Notes: generated from the sequence alone by a model not told the origin. 64,000 bases of DNA from an uncultured Eubacteriales bacterium (GCA_902765395.1 CACWZP010000008.1:1-64000), one strand, 5' to 3'; positions 1 through 7,933 are shown, numbered from the stretch's first letter. Numbers and translations are program-made.

Positions 1-39
1 CTGACCATCGATGAGGCCTTTGAAGGGCTGGGTGTGTAA
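1..39 (+). CDS. C-terminal end of a probable antitoxin (partial)
   Basis: Twelve codons (ending in EGLGV) and a TAA are all that is left at the window edge. The stop lies 2 bases before the ATG of a ParE/RelE-type toxin, the usual antitoxin-then-toxin order, so this is inferred to be the cognate antitoxin. The 5' part is outside the window, and the fold cannot be judged. Confidence 0.5.
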   Translation: MTIDEAFEGLGV

Positions 40-41
40 GC

Positions 42-350
42 ATGGCAAATGTGATCGTTTCCCCGGCGGCGCGAAGGGATTTGATCGGCATCCGCGATTA
101 TATCAGCGATGAGCTGGCCAATCCCGATGCCGCTCCGAGCATCCTCAAGCTGCTCCGCACCAGTATCGAAAGCCTCCGGGACATGCCCGAGAGAGGCATG
201 CCACTGGACGCCGTTCTCTCCGTCCATACCGATTATCGGTTCCTGGTCTGCGAGAATTACCGGATATTCTACCTTTGCGAAGGGGATCAGGTGGAAGTGG
301 TCAGGGTGCTGCATACGTTGCAGGATTATATGAGGGCGCTGTTCCTCTGA
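42..350 (+). CDS. ParE/RelE-superfamily toxin of a type II toxin-antitoxin module
   Basis: A 102-residue basic protein with the family layout: N-terminal helix pair (SPAARRDLIGIRDYI), then a C-terminal beta sheet with YRFLVCENYRIFYL and a final VVRVLHTLQDY. In this superfamily the toxin inhibits gyrase (ParE) or cleaves ribosome-bound mRNA (RelE); the sequence does not say which. It starts 2 bases after the preceding stop, so it is translationally coupled to the upstream antitoxin. Length is normal and no damage is visible. Confidence 0.85.
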   Translation: MANVIVSPAARRDLIGIRDYISDELANPDAAPSILKLLRTSIESLRDMPERGMPLDAVLSVHTDYRFLVCENYRIFYLCEGDQVEVVRVLHTLQDYMRALFL

Positions 351-407
351 ATATACTCAGCACAGACAGGGATGCCATTGTGGTGTATGTAAAACGTGGT
401 GAGGCAC

Positions 408-457
408 AGAAAAACCGAGGCTGATCAAGATGTCTTTCAAGGCACCTTGATTGGCCT
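408..457 (-). terminator. Probable terminator of the K+ operon (minus strand)
   Basis: Downstream of the ktrB stop on the minus strand, 11-base arms with 9 pairs (about 419-429 and 447-457) are followed by a run of five T. The stem is imperfect, so this is moderate evidence. It would end the kdpD-kdpE-ktrB transcript before the convergent toxin gene. Confidence 0.45.
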
Positions 458-481
458 CTTCATTTATCATATCATTGCCGC

Positions 482-1819
482 CTAACCGATCATGATCTTT
501 TCCTCCGGGAACTTTGCAGCGGGCTTGACATGACCCTGCCTGCGGGCAACGGCGACGGCGAGTGTCAGCGGGCCGACGCGGCCCAGGAACATCATCGGCA
601 GCAGAACAGCGCGGCTGACGGAATGCAGGTTTGGCGTGCCGATGGCAGAGACGCCTACGGTACCCATGGCGCTGGAGCACTCAAAAAGAATGTCCGCCAG
701 GGAAAAGCGTCCATTCTCGAGGATCGAGAGGGAGAGCGTGCCCAGCGTCAGCATCGTCAGAAACAGCGCCACCACCGCCAGTGCCCTTCGCACGGTATCA
801 GCGGAGATCCGGCGGCGGGCGGCGTTGACCCCGTCATCGCCCTTCACGACGCTGAATATCAAAAGCGCCACCACCGCCACGGTGGTGGTTTTCATGCCGC
901 CGCCGGTGGAGGCCGGGGACGCGCCAACCATCATCAGCAGACTGCTGAACAGCTTTGAGCTGTCCGTGAAGGCCGAGAGATCGACGGAATTGAACCCCGC
1001 CGTGCGCATGGTGACGGACTGGAAAAAGGCATTGAAGACATCCAGCCTGCCGCGCTCCACGAGCGCATAGAAGGCCGTGCCCATAAGCAGCAGTGCCAGC
1101 GTGAAGGTGAGCACGATGCGGGTGTGCAGCGACAGGTTCTTCAAGCCCTGTCGGCTGCGCAGCACATCCAGTATGACGGAAAAGCCCAGACCGCCCAAGA
1201 CGATCAGCACCGCCACAGTGAGCAGCACCAGCGGGTCGGCAGCAAAGCCGGTCAGGCTGGAGAAGCCTCCGAACAGGTCAAAGCCTGCGTTGCAAAAGGC
1301 GCTGACTGCATGGAATAGTGCGAACCACGCTCCGCGCCGAAGGCCGAACATCGGCACAAAACGGATGGCCAGCAGCGCCGCCCCCACCGCTTCGATGCCC
1401 AGCGCCAGCAGCAAATAGCGTCGCGTCAGGGTGCCGAGGTTGGAAAGGGACGCGCCGTTCATGGATTCCCGGATCAACAGCCTGTTTTTTATGGAGATTC
1501 GCCGTCCCAACATCATCATGACCCGCGTGGCAAACACCATGAAGCCCAGGCCGCCGACCTGGATCAGCACGAGCAGCACGGCCTGTCCGAACAGGGAGAA
1601 GGTCGTGCCGGTGTCCACCGCAACAAGGCCCGTCACGCACACGGCGGAGGTCGCCGTGAACAGGCTGTCGAACAGGCCGATGCTGTGGCCGTACCGTGTC
1701 GAGACGGGCAGCGCCAGCAGCAGCGTCCCCAGCAGGATGATGCCCAGGAATCCGAATACCAGCCATTCCTCCGGGCGGGGCTCGCGCTTCAACCCCTCCG
1801 GCTTGTGCGGCACATTCAC
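482..1819 (-). CDS. ktrB: KtrB/TrkH-family K+ channel-like transporter subunit
   Basis: A 445-residue polytopic membrane protein, the length of Bacillus KtrB. The four pore-loop repeats expected in this superfamily are visible: ATSAVCVTGL near residue 57, then HAVSAFCNAGF, SVTMRTAGFN and SAMGTVGVS, each with its filter glycine. It should form the K+ (or K+/Na+) pathway in the cytoplasmic membrane, gated by the RCK subunit encoded divergently at 4737. Its start overlaps the kdpE stop by 4 bases, so it is the third gene of a kdpD-kdpE-ktrB operon. That a Kdp-type two-component system is co-transcribed with a Ktr channel and not a Kdp ATPase is notable. Confidence 0.95.
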   Translation of the reverse strand: MNVPHKPEGLKREPRPEEWLVFGFLGIILLGTLLLALPVSTRYGHSIGLFDSLFTATSAVCVTGLVAVDTGTTFSLFGQAVLLVLIQVGGLGFMVFATRVMMMLGRRISIKNRLLIRESMNGASLSNLGTLTRRYLLLALGIEAVGAALLAIRFVPMFGLRRGAWFALFHAVSAFCNAGFDLFGGFSSLTGFAADPLVLLTVAVLIVLGGLGFSVILDVLRSRQGLKNLSLHTRIVLTFTLALLLMGTAFYALVERGRLDVFNAFFQSVTMRTAGFNSVDLSAFTDSSKLFSSLLMMVGASPASTGGGMKTTTVAVVALLIFSVVKGDDGVNAARRRISADTVRRALAVVALFLTMLTLGTLSLSILENGRFSLADILFECSSAMGTVGVSAIGTPNLHSVSRAVLLPMMFLGRVGPLTLAVAVARRQGHVKPAAKFPEEKIMIG

Positions 1820-2538
1820 GGTGTGTCCTCCGGCTTGCCATCCTGTTTCAGCATGCGGTAGCCGATGCCGATGTGCGTCTGGATGTAGGGCTGGGTGTCG
1901 TCACCCGCTTGCAGCTTCTTGCGCAGCGTCGCCATGAACACCCTGAGCGAACCCACGTCCGAGGCGGTATAGCTGCCCCAGATCTCCTTGAGGATGTAGT
2001 TGTGGGTCAGCACCTTGCCGGTGTTCCTCGCTAGCAGGCACAACAGCCGGTATTCGATGGGCGTCAGATGGATCTCCCGATCCGCGATATACGCGCAGCC
2101 CGCGGCATAGTCGATGCGCAGACTGCCGTTTTCATAGATGGCGCTCTCGCCGCCAGCAGATGCCTCCGCGTTCACCCGGCGCAGCGCCACCCGCAGCCGG
2201 GCCAGCAGCTCATCCACGGAGAAGGGCTTGGTCAGGTAATCGTCCGCGCCCGCGTCCAGCGCCTCCACTTTGTCGGCGTCCTCGCTGCGGGCGGAGATGA
2301 CGATGATGGGCATGGCCGTCCAGCCCCGCACCTTGCGGATGATGTCCACGCCCTCCATGTCCGGCAGGCCCAGGTCCAGCAGCATCACGGCGGGCTGCTG
2401 GGTCGAGGCCTCGATCAGCGCCTCGGCTCCGTTTCGGGCCAGATGGTAGCGGTAGCCCTGGGTGTCCAGCGTTACCGCCATCAGGCTGCGCACCGCCGCA
2501 TCGTCCTCCACCACCAGTATCAGGGGTTTATTGTTCAT
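1816..2538 (-). CDS. kdpE: KdpE-like OmpR-family response regulator
   Basis: A 240-residue receiver plus winged-helix regulator. The receiver has the acidic pair (VVEDD), phospho-acceptor Asp in LLDLGLPD and Lys in DYLTKPF; the C-terminal DNA-binding domain ends with the typical GIGYRM wing. I start it at the ATG at 2538 (MNNKPLILVVEDD); an in-frame ATG 19 codons upstream lies inside kdpD and adds no domain. It overlaps the kdpD stop by 11 bases and the ktrB start by 4, so the three genes are tightly coupled. A likely target is the divergent K+ promoter region near 4615-4708 (inference). Confidence 0.93.
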   Translation of the reverse strand: MNNKPLILVVEDDAAVRSLMAVTLDTQGYRYHLARNGAEALIEASTQQPAVMLLDLGLPDMEGVDIIRKVRGWTAMPIIVISARSEDADKVEALDAGADDYLTKPFSVDELLARLRVALRRVNAEASAGGESAIYENGSLRIDYAAGCAYIADREIHLTPIEYRLLCLLARNTGKVLTHNYILKEIWGSYTASDVGSLRVFMATLRKKLQAGDDTQPYIQTHIGIGYRMLKQDGKPEDTP

Positions 2539-4465
2539 AGCCTTCGACCTCCACGATTGGAAGGGTAAACCAAAATCTCGCGCCGTGGGGCTCAATGTTT
2601 TCCACGCCGATCTCGCCCCCGTGGGCCTGCACGATGCTCTTGCACAGCGCCAGCCCCAGTCCGATGCCCCGGCGGCTGTCCGGAGAGCGCTTCACGCCGG
2701 TGTAAAACATGTCGAACACCCGGTCCTCGTCGCCGGGCAGCACGCCCTGGCCGTCGTCCTCCACCCAAATCATCGCCCTGTCATCCTCACGCCGGACACC
2801 GACGATGATCCTCGCCCCTTCCGGCGTATACTTCACCGCGTTATTCAGAAGATTCACCAGCACCTGCACGATCAGCCCCGCGTCCATCCGCGCCAGCAGC
2901 ATCTCCTCCGGCAGGTCTCTCATGATCTGCTTATGAGCGGCATCCCGGTCGATGTGCCGCAGGGCTTCCTCCACGGTGTCCGCCACCAGCTCTGTCTGCG
3001 GGTTCAGCTTCATGGTGCCGTTTTCGGTGCGGGTGATGGTCAGCAGATTCTCCACCAGGCCGTTCAGCCAGATGGCGTCGTCATAGATGGAGGTGTACAG
3101 CCGCTTGAGGCTCGCCTTGCTCAGCTGTCCCTGGTTCTCCATCAGGATGGCCGCGTTGCCGGAGATGCTGGTCAACGGCGTGCGTAGGTCGTGAGAGATG
3201 GAGCGCAGCAGGTTGGCCCGCAGCGATTCCTGGCGGGCGTTTTCCTCCATGCGCTGCTTCTCGCGGGTCATGTGGTCCTTCTCCACCGCCAGGGCGCACT
3301 CGTCCAGTATGGAGATCATCAGGTTTTTGCGGTATTCGTCGATGGGAGGACTGTTGTCCGCCCGTATGCCGATGACCGCCCAGACGCGGCCCTCGCTGCG
3401 CACGGCCATGTACAGGCATTGGGCCTCCGGAAACATGCGGGTCGTGCGGCCCGCATGCTTGGCGTTCCCGAGCACCCACCGGGCAACGCGCCGTTCACCG
3501 GCCAGGTCTATGCCCTCGAAGCCGCCATCCTGCTCGATGGCGCAGAGCGCAGGCGCGTCGAGATTCGAATCGTAGCACAGCACGCTGTGCTCCAGCAGCC
3601 GGCTCAGCTGCCGCTGCACGACCTCCAGGATCGCCCGCCTGTCCTCCGCCTTTTGCAGCAGCTGGCTGGTGGACAGCAGCACCTCCGTCTGGTAAGCCTT
3701 GTTCGCCGTCTGGATGGACTGGGCCTTGATACGACTGGTCAGCGAGCTGGACAGCAGCGCCGCCGTGAACATCACCGCAAAGGTGGCGAGGTAATCCGGG
3801 CTGGAGCGCAGCGAGTAGAAGGGCTCGGTGAAGAAGAAGTTGAACACCACCACCGAGAAAAAGGAGGACAGCAGGCTGTAGACGTAGCCCGTGGTCGTGA
3901 GCGCCACGCCCATCACACCCAGGATATAGATCAGCACCACGTTGGTGATGGCCAGGCCGATGCCTGAGAACAAAAAGCCCATGCCGGTGCAGGCGGCGAG
4001 GATCAACGCAGTCTTGGCCAAATTCCCGAAGGAGAAGCGCTCCCTGCCCAGGAAGCGAAACAGCCGTGAGGGATTCGCGTTCGCGGTCAGGCGGTTGGGA
4101 ATGATGATGATTTCAAGGTTCGGAGCCAGCTCGTTGAGCCGCGCCATCAGCGTGTCCCGCGTACGCCGCCCGGGGCTCTTGCCCAGCACGATCTTGGTGA
4201 TGCCGCTGACCCGGGCATATTCCGCGATGGCCGTGGCGGGATCGTTGCCATAGATGGTCGTCAGCATGGCGCCGTGCTTCTCCGCCAGGCTCAGGTGGTC
4301 GTGCACCGCCTGGGCTTGCGCCTCGTCGCGCAGCTCCACATCCTCCACGTAGACGGCGATCAGCTCCGCGCCCATGGCGTCCGAGAGCGCCGCCGCCCGG
4401 CGAATCACATCGGCATTGGTGGGCGACGCCGAGACGCACACGAGTATGCGCTCCTGTTCCGACAC
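2528..4465 (-). CDS. kdpD: KdpD-like membrane sensor histidine kinase lacking the N-terminal KdpD domain
   Basis: About 645 residues. Order: universal-stress-protein domain (about 5-125), four closely spaced membrane segments of the DUF4118 type (about 150-245), a GAF-like region (270-395), HisKA with phospho-accepting His in SISHDLRTP near residue 425, and an HATPase domain ending GIGLGLALCKSI. Full KdpD proteins (about 890 residues) begin with a Walker-type KdpD domain of about 200 residues; that is absent, so the protein starts directly at the Usp domain. I choose the GTG at 4465, about 7 bases after GGGAGGTGG; the in-frame GTG at 4474 is inside that ribosome binding site. It presumably senses K+ limitation, osmotic state or a nucleotide ligand through the Usp domain. 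Confidence 0.92.
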   Translation of the reverse strand: MSEQERILVCVSASPTNADVIRRAAALSDAMGAELIAVYVEDVELRDEAQAQAVHDHLSLAEKHGAMLTTIYGNDPATAIAEYARVSGITKIVLGKSPGRRTRDTLMARLNELAPNLEIIIIPNRLTANANPSRLFRFLGRERFSFGNLAKTALILAACTGMGFLFSGIGLAITNVVLIYILGVMGVALTTTGYVYSLLSSFFSVVVFNFFFTEPFYSLRSSPDYLATFAVMFTAALLSSSLTSRIKAQSIQTANKAYQTEVLLSTSQLLQKAEDRRAILEVVQRQLSRLLEHSVLCYDSNLDAPALCAIEQDGGFEGIDLAGERRVARWVLGNAKHAGRTTRMFPEAQCLYMAVRSEGRVWAVIGIRADNSPPIDEYRKNLMISILDECALAVEKDHMTREKQRMEENARQESLRANLLRSISHDLRTPLTSISGNAAILMENQGQLSKASLKRLYTSIYDDAIWLNGLVENLLTITRTENGTMKLNPQTELVADTVEEALRHIDRDAAHKQIMRDLPEEMLLARMDAGLIVQVLVNLLNNAVKYTPEGARIIVGVRREDDRAMIWVEDDGQGVLPGDEDRVFDMFYTGVKRSPDSRRGIGLGLALCKSIVQAHGGEIGVENIEPHGARFWFTLPIVEVEGYEQ

Positions 4466-4497
4466 ACGCCCCACCTCCCGTTGGTTGTTTTCCGTGT

Positions 4498-4503
4498 ATT
4501 ATA
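4498..4503 (-). promoter_or_regulatory. -10 element of the kdpD-kdpE-ktrB operon
   Basis: A perfect TATAAT on the minus strand, 33 bases upstream of the kdpD start. The hexamer 17 bases further upstream (GGGTAA) is a poor -35, which suggests an activator-dependent promoter, as is usual for Kdp-type systems (inference). Confidence 0.55.
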
Positions 4504-4614
4504 CCATGATTGTCGGCGCCTTACCCTTCGGGAGCCGCCGACCCGGAAAAACGCTGTTTTTCCTAATCATTGTACCATATATCGCATAAAAGGGAAGATA
4601 AAATATGCGCCAAC

Positions 4615-4662
4615 GCATTAAGATGGCATAAAGACAGAATGCGCTTTATGCCATCTTAATGC
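4615..4662. repeat. 19 bp perfect inverted repeat in the divergent K+ intergenic region
   Basis: Arms 4615-4633 and 4644-4662 are exact reverse complements (inner sequence ATTAAGATGGCATAAAG) around a 10-base centre. The element lies between the divergent kdpD and ktrA promoters, so it is not a terminator for either gene. It could be an operator, a cruciform, or an RNA hairpin in a leader. It does not match a regulator site I can name with confidence. Confidence 0.8.
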
Positions 4663-4699
4663 CGCAAGCGAAGCTTTAACGGCGCGTTCATGGCCGGGA

Positions 4700-4708
4700 T
4701 GGTACAAT
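4700..4708 (+). promoter_or_regulatory. Extended -10 promoter of ktrA
   Basis: TGG-TACAAT, an extended -10 element, ends 28 bases upstream of the ktrA ATG. No -35 is recognisable at the expected distance. Confidence 0.5.
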
Positions 4709-4736
4709 GTGTTCCATAAAACACGGGAGGTACAGT

Positions 4737-5384
4737 ATGAAAAACATACTGCTGATCGGCCTTGGCCGGTTCGGACGCCACATGGCCCAGAAGCTGCACG
4801 ACCTGAACCACCAGGTGCTGGCCATCGACAAGGACGAGCGCCGGGTGCAGGACGCCATGGCCTACGTCACCAACGCCGAGATCGGCGACGCCGCCGACCC
4901 GGCGCTGATCGACGCGCTGGGCGTGGAGGAATTCGACCTGTGCGTCGTCACCATGGGCCACGACCTGCAGGCGTCGCTGGAGATCACGTCACTCTTGAAA
5001 AAGCACGGCGCGCCCTTCGTGCTGGTGCGCGTGGCGCGGGACGCCCACGCCCAGTTCCTGCTGGCCTGCGGCGCGGACGAGGTGATCTATCCGGAAAAGC
5101 AATTGGCGACCTGGGCCGCCGTGCGCTACAGCGGAGATCACATCTTCGACTACATCCGCCTCTCGCCGGAGCACGCCATCTATGAAACGGAGATCCCCGA
5201 AAGCTGGATCGGCCACACCGTGGTCGACCTGGCCGTGCGCCAGAAATATCGCCTGAATATCCTCGCCATCCGCAAGAACGGCCAGGTGGTGCCCATGCCC
5301 GGCCCCGCCCACGAGTTCAGCTCAGGCGAGCGCGTCATCCTGCTGGGCGGTGAGAAGGATGTGCAGAAGTTCCTGCGTTTCTGA
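4737..5384 (+). CDS. ktrA: KtrA/TrkA-family RCK regulatory subunit of K+ uptake
   Basis: A 215-residue cytosolic protein with an RCK_N Rossmann domain (nucleotide motif IGLGRFGRHMA at residues 6-16, acidic residue in AIDKDE) and an RCK_C domain from about residue 135. Single RCK architecture and length match KtrA and not the two-domain TrkA of enterobacteria. It gates the channel encoded by the divergent ktrB. The start at 4737 has GGGAGG 7 bases upstream; an in-frame ATG at 4707 has no ribosome binding site. A 41-codon membrane peptide follows after 22 bases. Confidence 0.95.
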   Translation: MKNILLIGLGRFGRHMAQKLHDLNHQVLAIDKDERRVQDAMAYVTNAEIGDAADPALIDALGVEEFDLCVVTMGHDLQASLEITSLLKKHGAPFVLVRVARDAHAQFLLACGADEVIYPEKQLATWAAVRYSGDHIFDYIRLSPEHAIYETEIPESWIGHTVVDLAVRQKYRLNILAIRKNGQVVPMPGPAHEFSSGERVILLGGEKDVQKFLRF

Positions 5385-5406
5385 TGCACAAAAGGGGGGC
5401 TTTTGC

Positions 5407-5532
5407 ATGGCAAACATGTTGTTGGTGTTCACTTTCGTGATCGTGCTCTTTTATGGATACCGTATAATGGATAAACTGGATCAATTCCTGAACTCTGGGA
5501 GAATTGAAAATGAAGATCCAGGAATCAAATAA
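5407..5532 (+). CDS. 41-residue single-pass membrane peptide downstream of ktrA
   Basis: MANMLLVFTFVIVLFYGYRI forms one membrane helix at the very N-terminus, followed by a charged cytosolic tail of about 20 residues. AGGGGGG lies 8 bases before the ATG. The ORF is 22 bases downstream of ktrA on the same strand with no terminator between, so co-transcription is likely. The layout (tiny single-helix peptide next to a K+ transport gene) recalls KdpF, but no sequence similarity is claimed. It may be an accessory or regulatory subunit of the channel (inference). Confidence 0.6.
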   Translation: MANMLLVFTFVIVLFYGYRIMDKLDQFLNSGRIENEDPGIK

Positions 5533-5729
5533 CTGTTGATATCTCCTTTAGTATCACATGCAAATAAGCCATCACATAAATACTTCGCCGTTACTGGAAG
5601 TGACACATTGAAATCAGACAGATTTGGTGTTGAACTCCCTCCGGTTCTCTATTGAGGTATCGGGATATGCCGGCGAAGCGTTCATGCCCTCTCCCTTTTC
5701 TTTTGCAGAAAAAGTTACCATGTGTTCGA

Positions 5730-5783
5730 TTGCTCTTTTGTGTCATAGGAGGTATAATGGTTTTATAATCGAACATATGTTCC
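5730..5783 (+). promoter_or_regulatory. Promoter overlapped by a LexA/DinR-type SOS box
   Basis: TTGCTC (5730-5735), a 17-base spacer and TATAAT (5753-5758) are followed by a second TATAAT (5764-5769) and by CGAACATATGTTCC at 5770-5783. The last matches the Gram-positive SOS box CGAAC-N4-GTTCG in 13 of 14 positions, and its core GAAC-ATAT-GTTC is a perfect palindrome. A further TGTTCGATT at 5722-5730 is the reverse complement of 5767-5775. This implies DNA-damage control of the following ORF. The stretch from 5533 to 5720 is AT-richer than its surroundings and shows no gene. Confidence 0.6.
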
Positions 5784-5797
5784 CGTAGGATTGGACG

Positions 5798-6901
5798 ATG
5801 ATGAGCAACAGAAAGCACGGAAACAGCGGACAGACAGATCAGAGCTTGCAGTATTTGCCGCTCTTCTTTTGCCTGCCCAAGGCATTCTTTCGCGGTCACC
5901 AGGAATACATTGGGATCACACGGCATCCACAGGCGCTGTTCAATTTGCCTGACCAAGATTCGGTGTTGTCTTCGAGCGGCTTTACCTCTTTTATCAAAAG
6001 AACCTGCGCCGAAGCCATATGGAAGCACCTCCAAATCCCAAAGAAGCATGGGTACGCGCGGATGGACAGCCCCATGTCCGACTTCTGTGAGAACTTCGCC
6101 CTGTGGCAGCTCGTCTACAGCGCCGTGGATTACGTCCGAGCGATCCTGGAGGTAACGGAACATTCCATGCAGAAGCTGGCGAGCCTGCCGGAGGGCAGCG
6201 AGGTGCCCTGGATGTCGGAGAAAGACTTTGACGAGCTGATGGAGGGCATCACCGACAGGATCGTGCGGGAGCAGGGCTGGCAGCCGACCATCGACTTTGT
6301 GTTGAAGAATCGGACGCAGGAGGATTACAGTGAGAAAAACAGCCGGAAGAAGATCGATACTTATCGCCAGTGGCACCATACCCGGACGGAGGCCGGGGCG
6401 AAGATGATCTCCATTGAAGCGGCTCAGGAGCAGGCCGCGGCGAACGGCGGCAGCTTTGATATTGCCGACGACGAAGCGGACCCGGCGTTGAGGGAGATTC
6501 GCAGCAAGTATGACGCTGTCGACGATTATGACGACCCATTCGACAATGAGGACGAGGAGTATCATGGCTGGGGACAGAACGGCGACTATGATGAGTGGCT
6601 GGCGCGCAAGATCAGAGCACAGCGGCGAAGCATGTCTGATTACAACCACATCCTGAGCAGTGACTTCGGGCGATCCCTCTGCCATGAGGATCGGCAGCTT
6701 GTTGCGCTGCGCAACGAGGAGCTCACCCACAAGGAGCTCGGAGAGCCCACGTGCACTTTGCCGACGAAGTCGGAAAGTGTGATAGTGGGTTATTACGCTT
6801 TGAAAAAGCGCGTCTCCTCCGGGACCTTAGTAAGAAAAGCTGGAAACGATGGATCAGCGCTACATGGCGCTGGCGATCTTCACCGGCATGCGGCGCGGTG
6901 A
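5798..6901 (+). CDS. Unrecognised mobile-island ORF, probably disrupted at its 3' end
   Basis: Up to 367 codons. Nothing in it is recognised. Residues from about 89 (ATG at 6062) to 320 look like a real protein: acidic, with a long charged segment near 225-265 (DDYDDPFDNEDEEYHG). The last 17 or so codons overlap the recombinase remnant in another frame and look like run-on read-through after a deletion. The first ATG is 15 bases after the SOS box and has only a weak AGGA ribosome binding site. Base composition is lower in GC than the neighbours, consistent with transfer. Confidence 0.4.
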   Translation: MMSNRKHGNSGQTDQSLQYLPLFFCLPKAFFRGHQEYIGITRHPQALFNLPDQDSVLSSSGFTSFIKRTCAEAIWKHLQIPKKHGYARMDSPMSDFCENFALWQLVYSAVDYVRAILEVTEHSMQKLASLPEGSEVPWMSEKDFDELMEGITDRIVREQGWQPTIDFVLKNRTQEDYSEKNSRKKIDTYRQWHHTRTEAGAKMISIEAAQEQAAANGGSFDIADDEADPALREIRSKYDAVDDYDDPFDNEDEEYHGWGQNGDYDEWLARKIRAQRRSMSDYNHILSSDFGRSLCHEDRQLVALRNEELTHKELGEPTCTLPTKSESVIVGYYALKKRVSSGTLVRKAGNDGSALHGAGDLHRHAAR

Positions 6902-7367
6902 GATCATCGGGCTGCGGTGGGAAGATGTGGATCTGAGCACCAATGTGCTCCATGTTCGGCGCAATGTGACCTATCCCAAGGGCGACAACCGGCCGTGCAT
7001 CGGAACGCCAAAGACCGAAAGCGGCAATCGGGACGTGCCAATCATGTCAGCGTTGTTGGAATACCTGAAACCCGTTGGCAAACCGAACGCCTATGTGGTG
7101 GGGGATGATGTCAAGCCCATCACATTCAGCATCCACCGGCGCATGATGGAGCGAATCCGCCGCACCATCGACTTGCACGGCGCGTCCACGCACGTGTTCC
7201 GCCACAGCTTTGCGACGATGCTGAACGACGCCGGAGCGTCGGTCAAGACGATCCAGAGCATCATCGGGCAGACGGACTTCAAAACCACCGCGGATCGCTA
7301 TTGCCATGCGCGCGACATCCGAAAGCATGAGGCGGTGCAGGGGGTGGACAAGCTGCTCTGTTCCTGA
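6849..7367 (+). pseudogene. Tyrosine recombinase (phage/ICE integrase) remnant, catalytic domain only
   Basis: The 172 residues contain the first catalytic Arg (TGMRRGE), the HxxR box (HVFRHSFATML) and a plausible Tyr nucleophile (DRYCH). The N-terminal SAM-like and arm-binding domains are missing: a TAA sits in frame at 6831-6833, just before the homologous part. The conserved G-H of the last box is G-Q (IIGQTDF). Truncation plus loss of that His indicates an inactive integrase left by an element that probably used the nearby tRNA-Met genes. Confidence 0.8.
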
Positions 7368-7611
7368 TAAAGGATTTGAATCCGATTGAGGCCAACAAGC
7401 AGAGTTTTCAAGAGAACCCGCTCAATTCCTGAATAATCAGCTCTTCGATCCTGCATTTTTCAGAATTGCAGAAATTCAGTATTATTAAACCTATAGTTTA
7501 GCATTACTGGATTCAAACGCAATTTTGCTCCAAATTATGACATTCTTGTTAATCGGGATAAGAATGTTATTGGAGAGTTAAGGCGAAAATGGCGGGAATT
7601 GAACTGTTTTT
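7368..7611. other. AT-rich spacer with no visible gene
   Basis: About 240 bases between the integrase remnant and the tRNA terminator. It is clearly poorer in GC than the rest of the window. No ORF, hairpin of note, or copy of the tRNA-Met 3' end (which would mark an attachment site) was seen by eye. Confidence 0.5.
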
Positions 7612-7650
7612 ACAAAAATAATTCGTGCAACCTGCACAGATTGCACGAAT
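7612..7650 (-). terminator. Rho-independent terminator of the tRNA-Met operon
   Basis: Perfect 10 bp arms ATTCGTGCAA (7621-7630) and TTGCACGAAT (7641-7650) are followed on the minus strand by TATTTTTGTA. It lies 6 bases beyond the CCA end of the elongator tRNA. Confidence 0.85.
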
Positions 7651-7656
7651 TTCATG

Positions 7657-7733
7657 TGGTACCGGCGATCGGATTCGAACCAATGACACTCCGGGTATGA
7701 ACCGGATTCTCTAGCCAACTGAGATACGCCGGC
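7657..7733 (-). tRNA. tRNA-Met (CAT), elongator
   Basis: A 77-base cloverleaf with encoded CCA. The acceptor stem GCCGGCG pairs fully (one G-T), the D stem is TCTC/GAGA, the anticodon loop is TTCATAC and the T arm contains TTCGAAT. The loop TTCATAC and the fully paired acceptor end point to the elongator species and not to initiator or the CAT-Ile tRNA. Confidence 0.93.
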
Positions 7734-7740
7734 ATATAAG

Positions 7741-7766
7741 TCAACCACGGGAACACCCATGGTTGA
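7741..7766 (-). other. Hairpin in the tRNA spacer
   Basis: The arms TCAACCACGGG and CCCATGGTTGA (one mismatch) surround the loop AACA, between the two tRNA genes. It could be a processing signal for the tRNA precursor. Confidence 0.5.
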
Positions 7767-7769
7767 CGA

Positions 7770-7846
<77 letters not shown>

Positions 7847-7873
7847 ACAGCGCGTTTCATCAACGCAAGGGAT

Positions 7874-7902
7874 ATTATAGCGCAAAACGGCGGGATTGTC
7901 AA
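7874..7902 (-). promoter_or_regulatory. Consensus sigma-A promoter of the tRNA-Met operon
   Basis: On the minus strand TTGACA (7897-7902) and TATAAT (7874-7879) are separated by exactly 17 bases; both hexamers are perfect, as expected for stable RNA genes. Confidence 0.92.
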
Positions 7903-7933
7903 GGGCTTCGAGAAATCTTTTCATTCGAGGGAC

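Noticed and set aside
4466-4474. GTG at 4474 as the kdpD start
   Set aside because: That codon is part of the ribosome binding site GGGAGGTGG; the GTG at 4465 has proper spacing.
5591-6730. Minus-strand ORF of 379 codons across the mobile island
   Set aside because: No recognisable motif and antisense to the plus-strand ORF that has the promoter. I cannot exclude it fully, because neither strand has a named protein here.
7368-7656. Attachment site copied from the tRNA-Met 3' end
   Set aside because: No second copy of the tRNA 3' end was found by eye in the island.
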